The notes under the pieces: generated by a model
Databases searched by the model: none
What the model saw: only the letters and a program-made list of their open reading frames with translations
Told to the model about the DNA's origin: nothing
Position numbers and translations under genes: made by a program
DNA from: Clostridia bacterium
GTDB lineage: Bacteria; Bacillota; Clostridia; Oscillospirales; CAG-272
DNA: 28,952 nucleotides
Direction: 5' to 3'
Assembly (NCBI GenBank): GCA_017461825.1
Contig: JAFTXB010000289.1
Span: 1 to 28,952, forward strand
Part shown: positions 23,729-28,952 of the stretch, piece after piece
Numbering within the stretch: the stretch's first letter is position 1
How the letters are laid out: each line of letters begins with the position of its first letter

Positions 23729-24907
23729 ATGAAAAAAATACTGATATTTTTGTTGGCTTCTTTGATGATCGTTACTCTTTCGAGCTGCGGTCCGGAAAAC
23801 TCCAATCAACCTGATGATGATACAACCGTTACCACGAAAAAGGAAGAGGTCACGACCACTCCTGATGTGAACATCCCTCCTTCCACCCCGAAGAATGAAA
23901 CCACTATTAAGCTGAACGAAAAGTCGATCGATGTCGCTTTCCTCGGCATGCGTGAGGATACTTCCGAAAGTGTGCTCAATGCAAACTGGCCCGGCTCCGG
24001 GTTTGAGGTCGAGCTTGAATGTGACGGCGGTATGATCACTGTCCGCACACAGACCTCCGATGCTGTAACCTTCCGTGTTTTCATTGACGGCGAGGCATGG
24101 AAGAATGCTGACGAAAGCACTTACTTCACGATCACCGGTGTAAAAAATATCGAGATCTCGGATGTTCCCGCAGGTAAGCATACCGTTCGCATTGTAAGAG
24201 TTTCCGATAAGGCGGCGGGCACCGCTTGCTTCTACAACATCGTATTCGAAGGCAAGCAGCTGGAGTTGAGCACGACGAGTGATGATGCACTGTTTATCGA
24301 ATTTATCGGTGACGGCATCACTGTCGGCGCAGGTTTGAACGGAAACGCTTGCGACGCATCTCAAGCTTACGCTTATCTCGTTGCAAATCAACTTAAGGTC
24401 AATTATACAATCACATCGTTTGAGGGGCAAGGACTGATCAGCGGTACTGATCCGATCTCTACGGCATACGGCAAAGAAGGTGACTTCTCCCACCGTGCCG
24501 ATATGATCGTTGTTAACGTTGGTTCCGAGGACTTTGCTTTGACCGGTGACGATGCAATCACTGCTGAAGCGTTTGAGACTGCTTATAAAGCATTTTTGAA
24601 GAATATTCGCGCAAAGAACGGTGCTACCTGTAAGATCGTTTGTGTGACGACCGTTGCAAATGAAACGATGAGAGCAACTGTTGCTAAAGTGTGCGAAGAT
24701 CTCGGTGGTGCGGATGCAGGGTATTACAACAATGCTTTGACCGCATCTGCGGCAAACGCTCCCACCTCTGCCGAGCATACGACCTATGCCACCGAGCTTG
24801 CAACCTATATCAACTCGATCAAGGATGCAACGGTGAAGATCACAATGCTCGATCTGCAAGATAGCGGCTACGGAACAGAAGTTGATTTTGATTCTGCAAA
24901 CTGGTAA
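23729..24907 (+). CDS. Lipoprotein with CE2/SGNH-esterase architecture and degenerate active site
   Basis: 392 residues; lipobox LSSC (Cys20), then a Thr/Pro-rich linker to about residue 55. Residues about 60-175 match the N-terminal beta-sandwich of carbohydrate esterase family 2 (VAFLGM..., NANWPGSGFEVE, FRVFIDGE, AGKHTVRIVR). Residues about 188-392 match the SGNH domain. The block I motif, usually GDSIT, is GDGIT here, with Gly196 in place of the nucleophile. Block III, usually GTND, is GSED (Glu267 for Asn). Block V, usually DxHPT....H, is ANAPTSAEH: the catalytic His is Ala344, while the later His350 remains. The protein is therefore probably a pseudo-esterase that binds a glycan. The frame is intact and its codons look normal, so it is not decaying. 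Last gene before the hairpin at 24915. Confidence 0.8.
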   Translation: MKKILIFLLASLMIVTLSSCGPENSNQPDDDTTVTTKKEEVTTTPDVNIPPSTPKNETTIKLNEKSIDVAFLGMREDTSESVLNANWPGSGFEVELECDGGMITVRTQTSDAVTFRVFIDGEAWKNADESTYFTITGVKNIEISDVPAGKHTVRIVRVSDKAAGTACFYNIVFEGKQLELSTTSDDALFIEFIGDGITVGAGLNGNACDASQAYAYLVANQLKVNYTITSFEGQGLISGTDPISTAYGKEGDFSHRADMIVVNVGSEDFALTGDDAITAEAFETAYKAFLKNIRAKNGATCKIVCVTTVANETMRATVAKVCEDLGGADAGYYNNALTASAANAPTSAEHTTYATELATYINSIKDATVKITMLDLQDSGYGTEVDFDSANW

Positions 24908-24914
24908 TTTTGAT

Positions 24915-24953
24915 TTTGCTATCCAACGGTGATCTTCGCCGTTGGATAGCAAA
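24915..24953 (+). terminator. Long perfect hairpin ending the surface-protein cluster
   Basis: TTTGCTATCCAACGG pairs exactly with CCGTTGGATAGCAAA, extended by two further pairs (one T-G), around a 5-base loop: 17 bp in all. The T tract after it is short (TACTGCTTTT), so it may work partly as an RNA 3'-end stabiliser. Confidence 0.75.
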
Positions 24954-24979
24954 TACTGCTTTTACACAAGGGTAATTAT

Positions 24980-25948
24980 ATGAAAATTTTTCATGATGTT
25001 CATACACACAATATTTTTTCGAATTGTTGTACCGATAAAGGAGCATCTACGGTCGCTTTTTTGAATAAGGAAGCAGAGCTTGGTATGCGCACCTTTGGCT
25101 TGTCCAATCATATTTGGGATGAACGTGTAAAAGGGGCTTCTTATTGGTATCGCACGCAAACGATCGCCAAGGCAGAGGAGGCGAAAAATGCCTTTTCACA
25201 GGCCGATCCTTCTTTAAAAACTCTTTTTGGCGCAGAGACAGAATATTATGCATGTAAAGATCTTCTTGGTATGTCCGAGGAGGGGGCGTCACACTTCGAC
25301 TATCTTCTGATACCGCATTCTCATCTGCATATGCGCAATGAGGTCATGCGTGATTTCCCCGAGATTCTTGAAGCTCGCGCGGTTATTCGCGCTCGGCTTG
25401 CCGAGCAATTTCCGTATCTTTCGGAGTCGCAGGTCAATGCAATGGCGGCCATCTTAAAAGAGGCTGATATTTTAAAGATCTTTCCGGAGCTGGAGATCAA
25501 TTACAAGCATTATATCAATAAGGCTATGGTTGACGGCTTTTTATCGCTGTTGGAAAATACAGATTTTTTGAAGGTGATAAAGAACCTTCCTGTTTCAATT
25601 GCACACTCTTTTTCACCTTGCGGAGTGCCGCATGTACAAAAGAATGCTTATCTGGAATTGATTTCGGACAGTACCTTTGAAAACTGTTATCGAAAAGCTG
25701 CTGGACTTGGCGTCGCAATAGAGATCAACGTTGGTGCCGTGCGTGAAGTCAATACGGATTTAGATCAAAATCAATTGATCCGTGCATATCGTATTGCAAA
25801 GGATGTCGGATGTTCCTTTACGTTCGGAACCGATTCTCATTCGGTCAAAGGTTTGGAATTAATCCAATACGGTGGAGAGATTGCTGACAAGCTTGGTCTT
25901 GTAAAATCCGATATTGCGGAATTTTTGCAGGATGCCGTTGAGGAATGA
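24980..25948 (+). CDS. PHP-domain phosphoesterase (histidinol-phosphatase-like)
   Basis: 322 residues. The PHP metal-binding motifs are visible: DVHTHNIFSNC (His8, His10), GAETEYY, IPHSHLH, IAHSF and FGTDSHS, enough for a three-metal site. Cytosolic. Family members hydrolyse phosphate esters such as histidinol phosphate; without histidine genes nearby the substrate is open. The ribosome binding site is weak (AAGGG, 7 bases before the ATG) and no own promoter was found in the 72 bases after the cluster, so it may depend on read-through past the hairpin. If so, its reaction could follow from the EEP/glycan functions upstream, but that is conjecture. Confidence 0.88.
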   Translation: MKIFHDVHTHNIFSNCCTDKGASTVAFLNKEAELGMRTFGLSNHIWDERVKGASYWYRTQTIAKAEEAKNAFSQADPSLKTLFGAETEYYACKDLLGMSEEGASHFDYLLIPHSHLHMRNEVMRDFPEILEARAVIRARLAEQFPYLSESQVNAMAAILKEADILKIFPELEINYKHYINKAMVDGFLSLLENTDFLKVIKNLPVSIAHSFSPCGVPHVQKNAYLELISDSTFENCYRKAAGLGVAIEINVGAVREVNTDLDQNQLIRAYRIAKDVGCSFTFGTDSHSVKGLELIQYGGEIADKLGLVKSDIAEFLQDAVEE

Positions 25949-25959
25949 TCTCAAAACAA

Positions 25960-25990
25960 AAAGGTTGCTTCATTTCGAGGCAGCCTTTCT
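25960..25990. terminator. Terminator between the PHP gene and mecA
   Basis: AAAGGTTGCTTC pairs with GAGGCAGCCTTT (two T-G pairs) around ATTTC, with A and T runs on both sides of convergent genes. Confidence 0.78.
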
Positions 25991-26008
25991 GTTATATCAA
26001 ATGTTGCG

Positions 26009-26644
26009 TCATCCGAATTGTGACAATTCAAGGATGGCATTTTGGGGGCAGATCACGGTTCCGTGTTCCCGTATGTAAAGGCGCAGGATCGACGCGTTTT
26101 CAATCGTTCCGTACTCAACAATAAAATCAAGCTCCTCCGGAGTTGAGAACGGGGAGGCGGACAGCAAACTTAAGAAAAGATAATACGCTTTCTTTTCATC
26201 CTTCCATGCGGCACTCTCACACGCAAACCCGATCTCATAGAGCCTTTTACAAGCGGATAACAGATGACAAAGCTTTTCAAATCGGTAGGCGCAATCCTTT
26301 CGAAAGCTTCCGCCCGAATTTTTCAGCGGTCGAAGCTGCAAATTGTTTTTTTCAGCAACAGAAAGGGCATTGGCGTTTTTTTTGCATTCGGCTTCTTCAT
26401 TTTGGAGATTACTGATAAACATCTCACATCCGCCTTCTCTTGAGGGAAAGTATTGAACCGAGATATGCGTATCATCGGCATCAAATCCTGTTTGTCGATG
26501 TATTTCCGCCAGTAAAAGTCGAAATGAACGGTGCATTTGTGCGCTGTCTTCTCCAAAGTTGGTGCTGTCAAGCTCAAAATGACTCATATCCATAGGGGTA
26601 AGCATGATCTTTAATTTTTGATCACTGATTCGGATCAGTTCCAT
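26009..26644 (-). CDS. mecA: Adaptor protein MecA
   Basis: 211 residues; AAAGGAG 12 bases before the ATG. MecA delivers substrates to the ClpC ATPase for unfolding or ClpCP proteolysis. The start MELIRISDQKLKIMLTPMDM is typical of the N-terminal substrate-binding domain; a low-complexity linker follows (about 95-115), and the C-terminal ClpC-binding domain (about 120-205) includes FEKLCHLLSACKRL and SLYYLFLS-like segments (YYLFLSLLSASPF). Length is slightly below the usual 218-220. Monocistronic and divergent from nnr. In clostridia the regulated targets are less known than ComK in Bacillus. Confidence 0.87.
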   Translation of the reverse strand: MELIRISDQKLKIMLTPMDMSHFELDSTNFGEDSAQMHRSFRLLLAEIHRQTGFDADDTHISVQYFPSREGGCEMFISNLQNEEAECKKNANALSVAEKNNLQLRPLKNSGGSFRKDCAYRFEKLCHLLSACKRLYEIGFACESAAWKDEKKAYYLFLSLLSASPFSTPEELDFIVEYGTIENASILRLYIREHGTVICPQNAILELSQFG

Positions 26645-26749
26645 GCGAATAAGTCACTCCTTTCGGTAATGGGGACAGGGATTGGTCTCTTATTAATATT
26701 ATAATCCAAAAATACAGAAATGGAACCCCTAAAAATATGGTAATTTTCA

Positions 26750-26778
26750 TTGACGGGCGGTGAATTTTGTGATATACT
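26750..26778 (+). promoter_or_regulatory. Sigma-A promoter of nnr
   Basis: TTGACG (26750-26755), a 17-bp spacer and TATACT (26773-26778), with TGA before the -10, 27 bases before the ATG. Confidence 0.82.
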
Positions 26779-26805
26779 GTATAAAAAGGATTTTGGAGTG
26801 TGAAT

Positions 26806-28320
26806 ATGCAACCGATCGTTGATGTTTCAACCATGCGAGCCTCCGATGCCGCTACAATAGCAGGCGGTGTATCGGGGAGGGAGCTGATGTACCGTGCCGC
26901 AAAAGGGGTGTATGAGAGCTACCCTTGGCAAGGAAAGACCGCTATTGTTTGCGGGAGCGGAAATAATGCGGGGGACGGCTACGCATTGGCATTGCTTCTG
27001 CAAAAAGGTGGGATTGCCTGCACGGTCGTGCGGATGTCGGAATCATTATCTTCTGACGGTGCCTTTTATCTGGAGCAATGTAAACAAAATGAGATCGAAA
27101 TATGCCAATATACAGCCGAGACCGATTTTTCGGAATATACCGAAATTGTAGATTGTATCTTCGGTACAGGCTTTCGTGGCGAGGTGCAGGGAAGTGTCAA
27201 AGAGGTGATCGAAAAGATCAACCAAAGCGGCAAGACCGTCATTTCGGTTGATATCAACAGCGGATTAAACGGTGACAGCGGTATCGCTTCGGTGTGTGTG
27301 CACTCCGATCTGACCGTTTCCATTGGCTTTTTGAAATCGGGACTTTTGCTCAATCAGGCAAAAGATGTCATCGGTCGGCTTGTTAATGTGGATATTGGGA
27401 TCGGTCTTGTCGGCAACTGCCGATATCTGACAGAGGTTAAGGACTTTGCCGAAATTTTTAAGCCGCGCCTACAGGATTCACATAAGGGCATTTACGGCTA
27501 TGTTTCCATATTAGGGGGCTGTGCCGAATATGCGGGCGCTGTCAAGCTTGCCAATCTTTCCTGCGCGGCTTTACGCGCGGGGTGCGGTGTTGCGCAACTC
27601 ATTGTCGCGCAAAGTCTTGCGGATGCTGTGTCACCGTACCTACTTGAAAGTACATTGTCTCTCCTCCCGGATCAACACGGACATATTCTTTTCGACAAGA
27701 CTCAACTGGATCGTGTGCTCGCCAAGCAGGCGGCTCTTGCCGTTGGTATGGGGTGGGGAAGCTCACCCGAAAATCTCAAGATACTGGAATATATCCTCAG
27801 GCACTACAAAGGGCGTGTGTTGATCGACGCCGACGGGTTGAATACATTGGCGCAAATGGAACATTCTGTTTTAAAACAGAAAGCTTGTCAGGTTATACTT
27901 ACCCCACATCTCAAAGAAATGGAACGCCTTTGCGGCACACCGATCGACGATATCCGCCGAGATCCTGTAGGAATTTCAGAACGGTTTGCGCGAGAGTTCG
28001 GTGTTGTTGTGCTTCTCAAGGGGGCATGTACCGTTGTGACAGACGGAAATACCACTTATTTTGTCAACCGCGGTTGTGCAGGCATGGCTACCGCAGGGAG
28101 CGGAGATGTTTTGTCGGGGATTCTTGTAGGGCTTTTGGGGGCATCTCCGGCAACTCCGCTTACCGCAGCCTGCGGTGCCTTTATCGCGGGACTTGCGGGC
28201 GAGCTTGCTGAGCAGAGCATCAATCCGATCAGCATGCTGGCATCCGATACCGTTGCCCATGTGGCACAGGCAATCAGCCTCATGTTGGACGAATGTTTCA
28301 AAAATAACGGTCTGTCGTAA
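26806..28320 (+). CDS. nnr: Bifunctional NAD(P)H-hydrate epimerase / ADP-dependent NAD(P)H-hydrate dehydratase
   Basis: 504 residues from the ATG at 26806 (TTGGAG 7 bases before; an in-frame GTG at 26800 lies too close to that site). The enzyme repairs hydrated, inactive NADH and NADPH. The N-terminal YjeF domain (1-205) epimerises R to S forms: SGRELMYRAA, GSGNNAGDGY (50-59) and SVDINSGLNGDSG are family motifs. The C-terminal kinase-like domain (about 215-504) dehydrates the S form at the expense of ADP: HKGIYGYVSILGG, VGMGWGSS, LIDADGLN, LTPHLKEMERL, and AGSGDVLSGILVG with catalytic Asp434. Both domains are complete. Cytosolic housekeeping enzyme. Confidence 0.95.
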   Translation: MQPIVDVSTMRASDAATIAGGVSGRELMYRAAKGVYESYPWQGKTAIVCGSGNNAGDGYALALLLQKGGIACTVVRMSESLSSDGAFYLEQCKQNEIEICQYTAETDFSEYTEIVDCIFGTGFRGEVQGSVKEVIEKINQSGKTVISVDINSGLNGDSGIASVCVHSDLTVSIGFLKSGLLLNQAKDVIGRLVNVDIGIGLVGNCRYLTEVKDFAEIFKPRLQDSHKGIYGYVSILGGCAEYAGAVKLANLSCAALRAGCGVAQLIVAQSLADAVSPYLLESTLSLLPDQHGHILFDKTQLDRVLAKQAALAVGMGWGSSPENLKILEYILRHYKGRVLIDADGLNTLAQMEHSVLKQKACQVILTPHLKEMERLCGTPIDDIRRDPVGISERFAREFGVVVLLKGACTVVTDGNTTYFVNRGCAGMATAGSGDVLSGILVGLLGASPATPLTAACGAFIAGLAGELAEQSINPISMLASDTVAHVAQAISLMLDECFKNNGLS

Positions 28321-28379
28321 TTCCATGAGACATTGCGAAAAAAACGGATAATGTCCTAAATGATCAAAATATAAGAACA

Positions 28380-28418
28380 AAGCCGCACATGCGCTTCATC
28401 AGCGTACGTGCGGCTTTT
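28380..28418. terminator. Bidirectional terminator between nnr and the HAD gene
   Basis: AAGCCGCAC pairs exactly with GTGCGGCTT, with a further five pairs inside, followed by TTT on the plus strand and a T-rich flank on the minus strand. Both genes converge here. Confidence 0.85.
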
Positions 28419-28466
28419 GGGTTGGATCAAAAAAGGAGCAGCTTCTTTGCTTTTATAAACTCAGAT

Positions 28467-28952
28467 TCAAAACAACGCTTTATCTACGTCGTCCAATGAA
28501 TCGAAAGTAAAATCGGGGCGATCGATAGGTTCAGCCGATTCCACATCGGCGGGCTGTGTTTCACCGGAGAGCACGAGAACCGCCGTTACACCGTGACGGC
28601 GACCGATCGCAATGTCGGTATAAAGACGGTCACCAAAGATACACATTTCGCTTTTTGTGCATCCCGTAGCTTCACAAATCATTTCAACCGTTTCGCGGTA
28701 AGGCTTGCCGAAATAGGTTGGGATCTTTCCGGTTGACGCTGTCACAAATGCGGCAATTGCACCGCTGTCGGGAATAAATCCTGTTTCGGTCGGGCAATTG
28801 AAATCGGGATGTGTGGACAGATATTCTGCACCGTTGCGAACCAATCGGCATGCGTTATCAAGCTTTTCATAGGTCAAAGAGGTGTCAAAGCTTGTAATAA
28901 CGATGTCTGCGGATTCACTTTTTCCGTCAATCAAATTAATTCCTCTTTCACG
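28467..28952 (-). CDS. HAD-superfamily (IIA, NagD/AraL-like) phosphatase, C-terminal part (cut by window edge)
   Basis: 161 codons before the stop at 28467, open to the right edge, so the N-terminus with the catalytic DxDGT motif is outside the window. Visible segments are typical of HAD-IIA proteins with a C2 cap: DIVITSFDTSLTYEKLDNAC and LVRNGAEYLSTHPDFNCP in the cap, YFGKPYRETVEMI (motif III Lys) and MCIFGDRLYTDIAIGRRHGV (motif IV Asp pair), then VLVLSGET. Members remove phosphate from sugar phosphates, nucleotides or p-nitrophenyl phosphate; the substrate cannot be told here. Confidence 0.9.
   Translation of the reverse strand, partial: RERGINLIDGKSESADIVITSFDTSLTYEKLDNACRLVRNGAEYLSTHPDFNCPTETGFIPDSGAIAAFVTASTGKIPTYFGKPYRETVEMICEATGCTKSEMCIFGDRLYTDIAIGRRHGVTAVLVLSGETQPADVESAEPIDRPDFTFDSLDDVDKALF

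Noticed and set aside
23729..24907. SGNH-like gene as a decaying pseudogene
   Set aside because: The frame is complete, with a good signal peptide and normal codon use. All three catalytic positions changed without stops or gaps, which fits a changed function better than decay.
23720..24952. 410-codon open frame on the minus strand
   Set aside because: It lies wholly opposite the SGNH-like lipoprotein, which has a signal peptide, a ribosome binding site and family motifs. The antisense frame looks like a by-product of codon bias and its translation resembles no family.

Overview
The window looks like chromosomal DNA from an anaerobic, low-to-medium-GC Clostridia member (Firmicutes), probably an uncultivated Oscillospiraceae/Ruminococcaceae-type gut bacterium. 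This rests on AGGAGG-type ribosome binding sites, consensus sigma-A promoters with 17-bp spacers, many lipobox lipoproteins, a MecA adaptor, a DacF-type carboxypeptidase and a cysteine-rich protein of clostridial type. The assignment is inference. No rRNA, tRNA, CRISPR array, transposase or phage gene was seen, and no gene-free stretch exceeds about 300 bases.

Layout. 1-425 (- strand): start of a LysR-type regulator, preceded by a 40-codon reading frame, two promoters and a hairpin. 426-1790 (-): a lipoprotein foldase (FKBP plus trigger-factor-like C-terminus). 1979-2836 (+): a cysteine-rich conserved protein with six consecutive Cys. 3070-4536 (+): guaB. 4596-7692 (-): a four-gene operon, Crp/Fnr regulator > substrate-binding lipoprotein > permease > ATPase, of the NitT/TauT/SsuABC importer class, behind a promoter with a palindrome at its start point. 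7887-10909 (+): sugar nucleotidyltransferase, galE and galM. 10974-17133 (+): a small membrane protein, a D,D-carboxypeptidase, pgi, a small P-loop protein and topB.

17197-24907 is the most distinctive part. An AraC regulator (-) faces four collinear genes (+), all for exported products: a lipoprotein with two tandem N-terminal modules and an endonuclease/exonuclease/phosphatase (EEP) domain; a family-1 solute-binding lipoprotein with no permease beside it; a large secreted protein of about nine GLUG-like repeats; and a lipoprotein with a CE2/SGNH-esterase architecture whose nucleophile, oxyanion Asn and catalytic His all appear to be replaced. A strong hairpin ends the set. I read it as an AraC-controlled surface module that binds or senses a glycan or phosphorylated ligand rather than a normal importer. 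Its function is not established by sequence alone.

24980-28952: a PHP-family phosphoesterase (+), mecA (-), the bifunctional NAD(P)HX repair enzyme Nnr (+) and the C-terminal part of a NagD/AraL-like HAD phosphatase (-) that runs off the window.

Central metabolism (guaB, pgi, galE/galM, nnr) alternates with envelope genes (foldase, carboxypeptidase, lipoproteins). Most transcription units are short and bounded by clear hairpin terminators.
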